A stretch of DNA of 12,456 nucleotides from Candidatus Saccharibacteria bacterium CG_4_10_14_0_2_um_filter_52_9 (GTDB lineage: Bacteria; Patescibacteriota; Saccharimonadia; Saccharimonadales; UBA4665), in contig PFOA01000069.1 in assembly GCA_002792275.1 (NCBI GenBank), positions 1 to 12,456 on the forward strand. Direction: 5' to 3'. The position numbers and the translations under genes were made by a program. Shown in pieces: positions 4,541-11,966 of this stretch (positions are counted from its first letter, which is position 1; each line of letters opens with the position of its first letter). The notes under the pieces were generated by a model, which was given only the letters and a program-made list of their open reading frames with translations, had not been told where the DNA came from and did no database searches.

Positions 4541-6469
4541 CTACTTCTCTTTCTTGTCGACTTTTTCATCGTCGACAACTTCGCCTTCGATGGGATCGTC
4601 TTTGGCGTCGGCTTTCTTGGTTTCGCCGCCCTCGCCTTCGCTCGGAGCTTCGGCCTGGGCTTGCTCGTACATCTTGGCACCGATCGGCATCAGTTTGTCG
4701 TTGAGCTCTTTGGCAGCGTTTTCCAGGGCTTCTTTATCGGACTTCTCGTCGGCCACGACTTTTTTGGCAGCTTCTACGGCTTCATCCAGGACTTTTTGGT
4801 CGTCTTCGGAGATTTTGTCGCCGCTGTCTTTTTTGAGCTTTTCGGCTTGATAGACAGCGCCGTCGAGCAAGTTGCGGGCCTCGACTTGTTCTTTGCGAGC
4901 CTTGTCTTCGTCGGCGTGGGCCTCGGCCTCTTTGGCCATTTTTTCGACTTCGGCCTTGTCTAGAGCACCGGAGCCGGAAATGGTAATGTTCTGCTCCTTG
5001 CCACTGCCCTTGTCTTTGGCGGTGACGTTGAGGATACCGTTGGCGTCGATGTTAAAGGTAACTTCGATTTGCGGCGTGCCGCGTGGAGCCGGCGGGATGC
5101 CGTCCAGGATGAAGCGGCCGAGCGACTTGTTGCCCTCGATCATGTCGCGTTCGCCCTGGGCGACGTGGATTTCAACTTGCGGCTGGCTGTCGGCGGCAGT
5201 AGAGAAAACTTCGGATTTGCTGGTAGGAATGGTGGTGTTGCGCTCGATGAGCTTGGTCATAACACCGCCCATGGTTTCGATACCCAGGCTTAGCGGCGTT
5301 ACGTCCAGCAGTAGCACGTCTTTGACGTCGCCCTGGAGTACCCCGCCTTGGATGGCCGCGCCTACGGCTACGACTTCATCGGGGTTAACGCCCTTCATCG
5401 GATCCTGGCCAAAGATTTTCTTAACCTTTTCCTGGACGGCCGGCATGCGAGTCATACCGCCGACTAGAACAACAGCTTGGATGTCGCTGGCTTTGAGACC
5501 GGCATCTTTTAGGGCTTTGTCGCAGGGTGCGGCTGTCTTTTCGATCAGATCCCCGACCAGGCTTTCCAGCTTGGCGCGGCTGAGTTTATGCTCGAAGTGC
5601 TTGGGGCCTTCGGCGTCGGCTGTTAAAAATGGCAGGTTTACGTTAACTTCCTGAGCGGTCGACAGCTCAATCTTGGCTTTTTCGGCTTCGTCGCGCAGTC
5701 TCTGCATGGCGGCGTTATCGCCGGTAATGTCCAGGCCGTGTTCTTTTTTGAATTCATCAGCAAAGTAGTTGATGATGACGCGGTCAAAGTCGGCACCACC
5801 CAGGTGAGTGTCACCATTGGTGGACTTAACTTCGAAGACACCGTCACCAAGTTCCAGAATCGAGACGTCAAAGGTACCACCGCCAAGATCGTAGACGGCG
5901 ATTTTCTCGTCTTTCTTTTCGGCCTTGTCCAGGCCATAAGCTAGAGCGGCGGCGGTAGGCTCGTTGATTATGCGCTTTACTTCCAGGCCGGCAATCTTAC
6001 CGGCATCTTTGGTGGCCTGGCGTTGTGAATCGTCGAAGTAGGCCGGCACGGTAATTACGGCTTCGGTGACTTTATCGCCTAAAAAGCTTTCAGCGTCGCT
6101 CTTGAGTTTGCCCAGAATCATGGCGCTGACTTCTTCCGGGCTGTATTCTTTGTCGCCCATCTTTACCTTGACGCTATTGCCGCTCTTAACGATTTCGTAG
6201 CCCATCAGCTTGATATCGCGCTGGACCTCTTTGTCACTAAAGTTGCGGCCAATCAAGCGCTTAACTTCATAAATAGTGTTCTTGGGGTTGGTAACTTGCT
6301 GGCGGCGAGCCACTTGGCCAACTAGCCGTTCGCCGTTCTTATTTATTGCTACGACAGAGGGTGTGGTGCGGTTGCCTTCGCTGTTAGCTATAATTTCCGG
6401 CTTGCCGGACTGCATAACAGCCATTGCCGAGTTAGTTGTTCCTAGATCGATTCCGATAATTTTGCCCAT
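4541..6469 (-). CDS. dnaK: DnaK, Hsp70 chaperone
   Basis: DnaK is the ATP-driven Hsp70 that binds exposed hydrophobic peptides together with DnaJ and GrpE. The 642-aa protein is full length. The nucleotide-binding domain has IGIDLGTTNS (5-14), DLGGGTFDVS (194-203) and GGMTRMP (337-343). The interdomain linker VLLLDVTPLSLG is at 385-396, then come the substrate-binding beta domain and the helical lid. The acidic/lysine-rich tail contains DPIEGEVVDD but lacks the exact EEVKDDDKK-type end of E. coli. The ATG is preceded by a leader of about 43 bases with a GCAGG Shine-Dalgarno 8 bases upstream, unlike the leaderless genes around it. Its own promoter is covered by a CIRCE operator, so it can be induced independently of hrcA-grpE. 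Confidence 0.98.
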   Translation of the reverse strand: MGKIIGIDLGTTNSAMAVMQSGKPEIIANSEGNRTTPSVVAINKNGERLVGQVARRQQVTNPKNTIYEVKRLIGRNFSDKEVQRDIKLMGYEIVKSGNSVKVKMGDKEYSPEEVSAMILGKLKSDAESFLGDKVTEAVITVPAYFDDSQRQATKDAGKIAGLEVKRIINEPTAAALAYGLDKAEKKDEKIAVYDLGGGTFDVSILELGDGVFEVKSTNGDTHLGGADFDRVIINYFADEFKKEHGLDITGDNAAMQRLRDEAEKAKIELSTAQEVNVNLPFLTADAEGPKHFEHKLSRAKLESLVGDLIEKTAAPCDKALKDAGLKASDIQAVVLVGGMTRMPAVQEKVKKIFGQDPMKGVNPDEVVAVGAAIQGGVLQGDVKDVLLLDVTPLSLGIETMGGVMTKLIERNTTIPTSKSEVFSTAADSQPQVEIHVAQGERDMIEGNKSLGRFILDGIPPAPRGTPQIEVTFNIDANGILNVTAKDKGSGKEQNITISGSGALDKAEVEKMAKEAEAHADEDKARKEQVEARNLLDGAVYQAEKLKKDSGDKISEDDQKVLDEAVEAAKKVVADEKSDKEALENAAKELNDKLMPIGAKMYEQAQAEAPSEGEGGETKKADAKDDPIEGEVVDDEKVDKKEK

Positions 6470-6518
6470 ATTATTAACCTGCCTTTCGCTTAGTTAGAGG
6501 TCTTAGTTTTCTACTACC

Positions 6519-6548
6519 AGTTTAGGATAATTAGCACTCGCGTGTCAA
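6519..6548 (-). promoter_or_regulatory. dnaK promoter
   Basis: A perfect TTGACA (6548-6543) followed by an 18-base spacer and TAAACT (6524-6519, 4/6) gives a start near 6512. The -35 hexamer lies inside the CIRCE spacer and the right CIRCE arm fills the promoter spacer, so HrcA binding would exclude RNA polymerase. Confidence 0.6.
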
Positions 6549-6557
6549 GAGTGCCAA
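6531..6557. promoter_or_regulatory. CIRCE operator upstream of dnaK
   Basis: TTAGCACTC (6531-6539), nine bases, GAGTGCCAA (6549-6557) matches the HrcA-binding CIRCE consensus TTAGCACTC-N9-GAGTGCTAA with a single mismatch. It lies between the end of grpE (6564) and the start of dnaK (6469) and controls dnaK-HAD-dnaJ. Confidence 0.95.
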
Positions 6558-6563
6558 ATGTTG

Positions 6564-7022
6564 TTATTTTTGCCTGGTTACGCGAACCATGGCGTGGCGG
6601 ATGACGTCGTTGCCGAGTTTGTAGCCAGCCTGGAGTTCTTCGCTGATGATTTCGTGCTGGCCGTCGCCTTCCTCCATGCTGACAGCTTCGTGCAGGTTGG
6701 GGTCAAAGTGTTCGCCGACGGTTTTGATGCGTTCCACGTCCATGTCAGCCAGGGTTGTTTCGAATTGCCTAACAACGCCCTGGACGCCCTTGATGTAGTC
6801 GTTGTCTTCCAGGTCTTTTGGCACATGCTTGAGGGCACGTTCAAAATTATCGATTACCGGTAAGAGATCGCTGACAACGTTGGCTTTAAGCCTGGTACGC
6901 AGGCTGGCAATTTCTTCTTCGTGGCGGCGGCGGATGTTGGTGGCATCGGCTCGTTCGCGCTGTAATGCCTGGGTCAATTCGGCGACATGCGCCTCAACCT
7001 GCTTGAGCGTGGGTTTAGACAT
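6564..7022 (-). CDS. grpE: GrpE, nucleotide exchange factor of DnaK
   Basis: GrpE dimers release ADP from DnaK. This copy is 152 aa, shorter than the usual 180-200, because the disordered acidic N-terminus is nearly absent and the protein starts almost at the long coiled-coil helix (about 5-50). Recognisable segments are LLPVIDNFERAL (53-64), FDPNLHEAV (106-114) and the C-terminal beta-wing GYKLGND followed by VIRHAMVRV (141-149; the common VIRPAxV with Pro replaced by His). The ATG overlaps the end of hrcA by 8 bases, and a GAGG Shine-Dalgarno sits 6 bases upstream inside hrcA, so the two are translationally coupled under the hrcA CIRCE. Confidence 0.95.
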   Translation of the reverse strand: MSKPTLKQVEAHVAELTQALQRERADATNIRRRHEEEIASLRTRLKANVVSDLLPVIDNFERALKHVPKDLEDNDYIKGVQGVVRQFETTLADMDVERIKTVGEHFDPNLHEAVSMEEGDGQHEIISEELQAGYKLGNDVIRHAMVRVTRQK

Positions 7023-7722
7023 ACAATACCTCTTCGAGCTCCTGGCCGGCGCGAGCCACCAAGCCCATTACGTCGCGGTAGCTCTGGCGGGTGGGGCCGA
7101 GGGTACCGATGTAGCTGCGGTCGCTGAAGGGACTGCGGAATCGGCTGATTATAAGGGTCACGCCGGCAGTGCGGCCAATCGGGTTTTCGGCGCCGATGTA
7201 GACACTGAGCGGTTCGTTGGGTGCCGCCTCGCGCAACCATGGCTCCAGGTTATCCAGCAACTGTGCCACCTGTTGAACGTGGGCGCCGCCGACGAATTCC
7301 GGCTGGCCGAATAGGTTGGACAAGCCACTCATATACAGCTGGTTGCCGATGGTCGCCAGGCCGAGGTTATGAGTTAGCTCAACCAGAGTGTCAACGGCGT
7401 TGCGGATCATGCGCTCCGGGGCGCCAGCGCTTTGAACGCGCGAGGCCAGGGCTTTTTCGGCTCGGCGCTCAGGCAAGACAGGCTGGGTGTTTTCGACTAT
7501 GGCGTTGACGTAGTAACGATAGCCCTTGTCGGTAGGAATGCGGCCGGCGCTGGTGTGTGGCTGAGTAATGAAGCCCAGGCGTTCCAATTCCGCCATTTCG
7601 GCGCGAATGGTAGCCGAACTGACATTGAAGAGTTTGGCCATCAAGCTACTGCCAACCGGGCTGGCAACTTCGGCAAACTGCTCCACAATAGCACTCAATA
7701 TGTTTTGCTGACGCACCGTCAT
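7015..7722 (-). CDS. hrcA: HrcA, heat-shock repressor (short form)
   Basis: HrcA binds CIRCE operators and represses chaperone genes; folding by GroEL keeps it active in model bacteria. Residues 1-75 are a winged helix: SPVGSSLMAK and SSATIRAEMA mark the DNA-reading helices, and TSAGRIPTDKGYRYYV the wing. The C-terminus keeps the GAF-like end with NLFGQPEF (136-143) and GTLGPTRQSY (206-215). At 235 aa it is about 105 residues shorter than B. subtilis HrcA. The loss falls between LVELTHNLGLATIG (113-126) and LYMSGLSNLFG, so much of the GAF-like first half and the inserted dimerising domain are missing. The ATG lies 9 bases below its -10 box. It autoregulates through the CIRCE at 7743-7769 and leads grpE. 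Confidence 0.95.
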   Translation of the reverse strand: MTVRQQNILSAIVEQFAEVASPVGSSLMAKLFNVSSATIRAEMAELERLGFITQPHTSAGRIPTDKGYRYYVNAIVENTQPVLPERRAEKALASRVQSAGAPERMIRNAVDTLVELTHNLGLATIGNQLYMSGLSNLFGQPEFVGGAHVQQVAQLLDNLEPWLREAAPNEPLSVYIGAENPIGRTAGVTLIISRFRSPFSDRSYIGTLGPTRQSYRDVMGLVARAGQELEEVLYV

Positions 7723-7731
7723 AATATCCGT

Positions 7732-7760
7732 ATCTTACAATTTTGGCACTCGAGAGTCAA
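7732..7760 (-). promoter_or_regulatory. hrcA promoter, nearly leaderless
   Basis: TTGACT (7760-7755), a 17-base spacer and TAAGAT (7737-7732, 4/6) lie on the minus strand. The -10 box ends 9 bases before the hrcA ATG, so a leader of only about 3 bases is expected. The -35 box is inside the CIRCE spacer, as at dnaK. Confidence 0.6.
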
Positions 7761-7769
7761 GAGTGCCAG
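7743..7769. promoter_or_regulatory. CIRCE operator upstream of hrcA-grpE
   Basis: TTGGCACTC (7743-7751), nine bases, GAGTGCCAG (7761-7769) is an inverted repeat matching the CIRCE consensus with three arm mismatches, two of them compensated so that base pairing is kept. It sits about 20 bases upstream of hrcA and ends 4 bases before the gmk stop codon. Confidence 0.93.
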
Positions 7770-7773
7770 CTTG

Positions 7774-8499
7774 TTAGGCGTTGCTGATCAGGTAGGCCTG
7801 GATGTCGTGGGCCAGCTGTTGGGCTACTGCGCGGGCGGCAGCTTCGTCGGGTGATTTGTGATCCGGTGAAGTTGTAACCGCCTCTACCTCGGCAACGGCC
7901 TGATCCAGGTCGTCATTGATAACAGCCACGTAGGAGTCGGTGCTTAACAGTTCGCTGAGTTCTTCCAGAGCGGTTTCCATGCGCAGACGTGAGTCGGCGG
8001 CGTCTACAACGTCGCCGTAACGGCGCTGTAAGCGCTCCTGCCAGATCTGAAAACTAGGTGGTAGCAAAAAGACAGCCATGACGTTCGGATCGAGTGCCTT
8101 GTATTCGGCTACACCCTGCACTTCTATGTCGGTCATAGCAATTTTGCCCTCGTCGTGCGCGGCCTGGATCTCGGCCAGACTAGTGCCATAGAGGTTGCCG
8201 CTGTAGATCTTGGCTTCGATCAGAGCCTGTTTGTCGAGGATTCTTTCGGCCGTGCCCTTGTCTATAAAATGATAATCTTTGCCGTCTTGCTCGATAACGC
8301 CGTGGTTAATGCGCGGCGGCCGCGTAGTATGCGAAATAATGTGATGGTACTTGCCGGTTTCCATCAGTTTCTGCTTGAGGGAATCCTTGCCGGCACCTGT
8401 CGGGCCGACCAGCAACAGAATTGGTGTTTGTTTGATAAGTTCGGCGGCACCCTCGGTCGGTTTGTAGTTGGCGAGTTTTTCGGCCAGTGTTTGATCCAT
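7774..8499 (-). CDS. gmk: Guanylate kinase
   Basis: Guanylate kinase phosphorylates GMP to GDP with ATP, a cytoplasmic step of purine nucleotide salvage and supply. The 241-aa protein has the Walker A loop GPTGAGKDSL (32-41), SHTTRPPR (56-63) and DGKDYHF (72-78), the GMP-binding Glu95 in LIEAK, YGT (104-106), TDIEVQGV at the Walker B strand, and NDD near 196-198. The residue after the P-loop Lys is Asp39 instead of the common Ser, with Ser40 next, as in GK(G)T kinases. An extra helix of about 24 residues precedes the core and a tail of about 35 follows the last kinase motif, making it longer than E. coli Gmk (207 aa). The ATG is 16 bases after the lepA stop, with a perfect extended -10 in that gap, so it has its own leaderless start. 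Confidence 0.92.
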   Translation of the reverse strand: MDQTLAEKLANYKPTEGAAELIKQTPILLLVGPTGAGKDSLKQKLMETGKYHHIISHTTRPPRINHGVIEQDGKDYHFIDKGTAERILDKQALIEAKIYSGNLYGTSLAEIQAAHDEGKIAMTDIEVQGVAEYKALDPNVMAVFLLPPSFQIWQERLQRRYGDVVDAADSRLRMETALEELSELLSTDSYVAVINDDLDQAVAEVEAVTTSPDHKSPDEAAARAVAQQLAHDIQAYLISNA

Positions 8500-8505
8500 C
8501 GGTTA

Positions 8506-8514
8506 ATTATAGCA
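8506..8514 (-). promoter_or_regulatory. Extended -10 promoter of gmk, leaderless
   Basis: TGCTATAAT on the minus strand is a perfect extended -10 element in the 16-base gap between lepA and gmk. It ends 6 bases before the gmk ATG, so transcription should start at the start codon itself. No good -35 hexamer is visible at 16-18 bases, as is usual for extended -10 promoters. Confidence 0.65.
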
Positions 8515-8515
8515 T

Positions 8516-10294
8516 TCAGTCACGTTTGAGCATGACGGTGAAGGCTTCGGATGGGATGTCGACTTTGCCAAAGCGTTTCATGCGCTTTTTGCCCTTGGCC
8601 TGCTTGGCCAGAACCTTCTTTTTGCGCGAGACGTCGCCGCCGTACAGGCCGGTGGTGACATCCTTGCGATAGGCGCTGATGTCTTCGCGGGCGATGAACT
8701 TGCCGCCGATGGCCGCCTGCAGGGCAACCTGGAAGTTCTGGCGCGGAATGATATCTTTGAGTTTGGTAACGGTGTCGCGACCGATGCTCTGAGCCTCAGA
8801 GCGGTGCACCATGATACTTAGGGCGCTAACAATGTCGCCGGCTACGTAAAAATCCAGTCGTACCAGGTCTTCTGCCCGATAATCGTCGAGCTCGTAATTG
8901 AAGGAGCCGTAACCGCTGGTCAGGCTTTTTAGCTGGTCGTAAAAATCAGTCAATAAATTTGCTAACGGGGCTTCAAAGCTTACCAGAGCTTGTTGTTCGA
9001 CATAGCTGATGTTTTTTTGCAGGCCACGTTTGCCGCTGATGAGCTGAATGACATTGCCAACGTAGTCTTGCGGCACCACGATTTCGCCCTTGATCCAGGG
9101 CTCGCGGATTTCCAGGATTTTGGCCGGATCGGGTAGTTCGGCGGCACTTTTAATATCCAGTTCTTGGCCGTTTATTAAAACTACCTGGTAGTCGGTAGAT
9201 GGGTTGGTAACCACCAGCTCCAGATCGTATTCGCGCTCCAGGCGCTCGCGGATGATATCCATGTGCAGCAAGCCGAGAAAGCCAATGCGCACACCAAAGC
9301 CCAGAACCGGCGAATTTTCCGGCGCAAACTGCAGAGCCGAATCGCTGAGGTTGAGTTTTTCGATAGCGTCTTTGAGCTCCTGGTAATACTCATTGCTCTC
9401 CGGGAAAAAGCCGGCGTAGACAAATGGCTGGACATCACGGTAACCGGGTAGTTGCTCGGTGGCCGGTTGGGCGGCCAGGGTAACGGTATCGCCAACTTTG
9501 GCATCGCGGGTTGTCTTTAGGTTGGTAACGACATAGCCGATCTCGCCAGGTTGCAAGACCTGGTTGGCCTTCATTTGCGGCCGCAGAGCGCCGACTTCCA
9601 GGGCAATGCCTTCGGCGCCGGTAGCCATCATCCTTATGGCGGCGTTCTTTTTGATACCGCCATCAAAGACCCGAACGTAAAGTATTACGCCGCGGTAATC
9701 ATCGTAATAGCTGTCAAAAATCAGTGCCCGGGTTTCGGGTAGCTGGGAACTTTTGGGAGCCGGCACCTGGGCAACGATGGCGTCCAGAACCTCGGGCACG
9801 CCCTGGCCGGTTTTAGCCGAAATGTGCAGGATGTCTTCGGGTTTACAGCCCAGCAGGCTGGTGATCTCGGCGCTGACCTTTTTAACATCTGCCGCCGGCA
9901 GGTCAATTTTGTTCATCACCGGAATGATGGTTAGCTCGGCCGCCATGGCCAGGTAAACGTTGGCCAGGGTTTGAGCTTGAATGCCCTGTGTGGCATCTAC
10001 AATCAGCAAGGCGCCTTCGCAGGCCTCCAGACTCCGCGATACCTCATAGCTAAAGTCGACATGGCCGGGCGTGTCGATCAGGTTCAATTCATAATCTTTA
10101 TACTGCATGCGCACCGGCGCCAGCTTAATGGTAATGCCCTTTTCGCGCTCCAGGTCCATTTTGTCGAGGTGCTGAGCCTTCATGTCGCGTTTTTCGACGG
10201 TGCCGGTTAGCTCCAGCAAACGGTCGGCCAGCGTCGACTTGCCGTGGTCAATATGAGCAATAATGCAAAAATTACGTATGTGATCCTGGGTCAT
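8516..10294 (-). CDS. lepA: LepA / elongation factor 4
   Basis: LepA is a ribosome-associated translational GTPase related to EF-G; it affects initiation, ribosome assembly and translation under ionic stress. The 592-aa protein (E. coli 599) is complete. The G domain has AHIDHGKST (13-21), GITIKLAP (53-60), DTPGH (74-78) and NKID (128-131). Domain II and the EF-G III- and V-like domains follow, then the LepA-specific C-terminal domain with AKGKKRMKRFGKVDIPSEAF near the end. The TGA stop falls at the normal family end, showing that TGA is a stop codon here. The ATG is 8 bases below an extended -10 (TGTTATACT), so the message should be leaderless. It lies between murJ and gmk, all on the minus strand. 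Confidence 0.98.
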   Translation of the reverse strand: MTQDHIRNFCIIAHIDHGKSTLADRLLELTGTVEKRDMKAQHLDKMDLEREKGITIKLAPVRMQYKDYELNLIDTPGHVDFSYEVSRSLEACEGALLIVDATQGIQAQTLANVYLAMAAELTIIPVMNKIDLPAADVKKVSAEITSLLGCKPEDILHISAKTGQGVPEVLDAIVAQVPAPKSSQLPETRALIFDSYYDDYRGVILYVRVFDGGIKKNAAIRMMATGAEGIALEVGALRPQMKANQVLQPGEIGYVVTNLKTTRDAKVGDTVTLAAQPATEQLPGYRDVQPFVYAGFFPESNEYYQELKDAIEKLNLSDSALQFAPENSPVLGFGVRIGFLGLLHMDIIRERLEREYDLELVVTNPSTDYQVVLINGQELDIKSAAELPDPAKILEIREPWIKGEIVVPQDYVGNVIQLISGKRGLQKNISYVEQQALVSFEAPLANLLTDFYDQLKSLTSGYGSFNYELDDYRAEDLVRLDFYVAGDIVSALSIMVHRSEAQSIGRDTVTKLKDIIPRQNFQVALQAAIGGKFIAREDISAYRKDVTTGLYGGDVSRKKKVLAKQAKGKKRMKRFGKVDIPSEAFTVMLKRD

Positions 10295-10302
10295 GTCTGT
10301 CT

Positions 10303-10311
10303 AGTATAACA
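10303..10311 (-). promoter_or_regulatory. Extended -10 promoter of lepA
   Basis: TGTTATACT (one mismatch to TGnTATAAT) lies in the 36-base gap after murJ and ends 8 bases before the lepA ATG. It predicts a transcript with 0-2 untranslated bases. No clear -35 box is seen. Confidence 0.55.
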
Positions 10312-10330
10312 GAGGTGGGGCTGTTTGGCG

Positions 10331-11926
10331 TTACAAGTCAAGCTTGACGGGCTTGAGGATGATTTTGCGGATGCGGGCGAATACCGGGCGGACTTCCTCC
10401 AGGTCAAACAGCGCCGAAATACTCAGGTGAACGCCAAAGGTCACAGCGGCGATAAATACCAGCTTGGTGCCCAGGGTTAGGACACCGCGGTCATTTAGCC
10501 CCAGCGGGTAAAGGGTAATCATTATAAAGGCCGCCACGACACTGAAGCCACTGACAGACAAGATACGCCAGACACCACCAAAGAATTTGGCATCAAATAA
10601 CTGGTGGTCGCGGAAAAGCATGATTACCGATAATATAAATACCTCGACTGCGGCAACAATCGACTGTGCCAGAGCAAGGCCGGCCACCCCATAGGCGTCG
10701 GGGCGAGACAGTGTATAAACCAGCGTAATGTTCAGGGCTATGGCGAACAGCGAGGCGAACAGCGGTGTTTTGGTGTCTTTTTGGGCGTAGAACCAGCGCG
10801 AAATAATCGAGTACATGATGCGGAAAAATATGGCGGCGGTCAGGAAGCCGAAAATAATGGCTATTTGCGGACTGCCGTTGGAGTAGATCAACCGTGCCAG
10901 ATAACCACGCGCAAAGAAGCACACTATCACTACTGGTGCGCTAAGCCAGATCATTGCCCTCAGCACCATCAGGAAGTCTTTGCGGAACAGATCCGGCCGG
11001 CCTTGACTGAGCCGGGCGTTAAGGCGCGGAAAAGCCGCTGTTGAGATGGCGGTACCAATTAAAAGAATTGGTGCCGTGCTCAGAATAAAGGCATTGTTGT
11101 AGTAGGTGATCGCGCCGGCGCCCAGGCCGCTAGCCAGGCGTGTTTCAACAATATTTTCGATCTGGTCAACACCCTGGTCGAGAGAGCGCGGCGGCAGGTT
11201 GCGTAAAATCAGTCTAAAATCGGCACTCTGCCATGATATTTTTGGTCGCCAGTGGAAGCCGGTTTTCCACAAACCAAGCATCACAATTAGTAGCTGTACA
11301 ACGGCGCCGATCAAGGCGCCAAGTCCCAGCCCGACCAAGCCAATATTATGCTTGAAAGCAAAGATGCTGATAATAATCGTCAGGTTATAGAACAATGGCG
11401 CTATGGCAAAGAAGAAGAAACGACCCATGGTTTGCTGAACGCTGGTAAGCACACCGGAAATGCTAAACAACAGTGGGTTAAAAGCTAGCAAGCGCATGAT
11501 GTTGGTGGCCGTATTAAGCTGTTCGGGGCTCAAACCGGGGGCTACTACATGTTTGATTAGCGGTTCGGCGAAGATCAGCATAATCAGCCCGACGCCGATC
11601 ATAAGAATTGCCAGGAAGTTCATCAAGGATGCCGATAAATCCCAAACCCCTTTGCGATCGCCCTTGTGGAACCGATCCGACAGTACCGGCATAAAAGCTA
11701 CGCCCAAAGCGCCGGCGGCCAGTGTAAAAAAGAAAAAGTCCGGAATGGTGAAAGCCGCAAAGTAGGCGTCGGTACTGCCCGGCCCGGTGATTGGGAAGTT
11801 GGCATTCACTAGCTTGGTGCGCAGAAAGCCCAGTAGCTGGCCAAGAAAAGCCGTCGCCACCAGCAAGGCCGCGGCATTGCTTATGCTGATGCGGCCGGTC
11901 TTTTTATCTGGTTGGGCGGGGTTCAT
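10331..11926 (-). CDS. murJ: MurJ / MviN family lipid II flippase
   Basis: MurJ moves lipid II across the cytoplasmic membrane for peptidoglycan synthesis. The 531-aa protein is highly hydrophobic with about 14 membrane spans and a short polar N-terminus. The MviN signature is clear: GQLLGFLRTKLV (29-40), TDAYFAAFTIPD (52-63), AGALGVAFMPVLS (71-83). Compared with E. coli MurJ from memory, Arg24 and Asp39 are kept (Arg36, Asp53), but positions of the cavity arginines 18, 52 and 270 appear as Gln30, Phe66 and Ala279, so the transport cavity chemistry differs or belongs to another MviN subgroup. The ATG is 9 bases below a TATACT box, so it is nearly leaderless. No other cell-wall genes are nearby. 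Confidence 0.93.
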   Translation of the reverse strand: MNPAQPDKKTGRISISNAAALLVATAFLGQLLGFLRTKLVNANFPITGPGSTDAYFAAFTIPDFFFFTLAAGALGVAFMPVLSDRFHKGDRKGVWDLSASLMNFLAILMIGVGLIMLIFAEPLIKHVVAPGLSPEQLNTATNIMRLLAFNPLLFSISGVLTSVQQTMGRFFFFAIAPLFYNLTIIISIFAFKHNIGLVGLGLGALIGAVVQLLIVMLGLWKTGFHWRPKISWQSADFRLILRNLPPRSLDQGVDQIENIVETRLASGLGAGAITYYNNAFILSTAPILLIGTAISTAAFPRLNARLSQGRPDLFRKDFLMVLRAMIWLSAPVVIVCFFARGYLARLIYSNGSPQIAIIFGFLTAAIFFRIMYSIISRWFYAQKDTKTPLFASLFAIALNITLVYTLSRPDAYGVAGLALAQSIVAAVEVFILSVIMLFRDHQLFDAKFFGGVWRILSVSGFSVVAAFIMITLYPLGLNDRGVLTLGTKLVFIAAVTFGVHLSISALFDLEEVRPVFARIRKIILKPVKLDL

Positions 11927-11935
11927 TCACCAACC

Positions 11936-11941
11936 AGTATA
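11936..11941 (-). promoter_or_regulatory. -10 box of murJ
   Basis: TATACT (5/6) on the minus strand ends 9 bases before the murJ ATG. No convincing -35 hexamer stands 16-18 bases upstream and no TG extension is present. The spacing matches the other short-leader genes in this window, which is the main support. Confidence 0.4.
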
Positions 11942-11966
11942 AAGCAGAGCTGGATTTGATAACAGG

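Noticed and set aside
4872..5654. 260-aa plus-strand open frame opposite dnaK
   Set aside because: It is the antisense shadow of a well-supported DnaK; its composition (Ser/Pro/Arg-rich, no motif) is what the complementary strand of biased codons gives.
8516..8518. Possible recoding of TGA (as Gly or Trp), known in some CPR lineages
   Set aside because: TGA ends lepA exactly at the usual C-terminus of the family, and none of the core genes contains an in-frame TGA, so the standard bacterial code fits.
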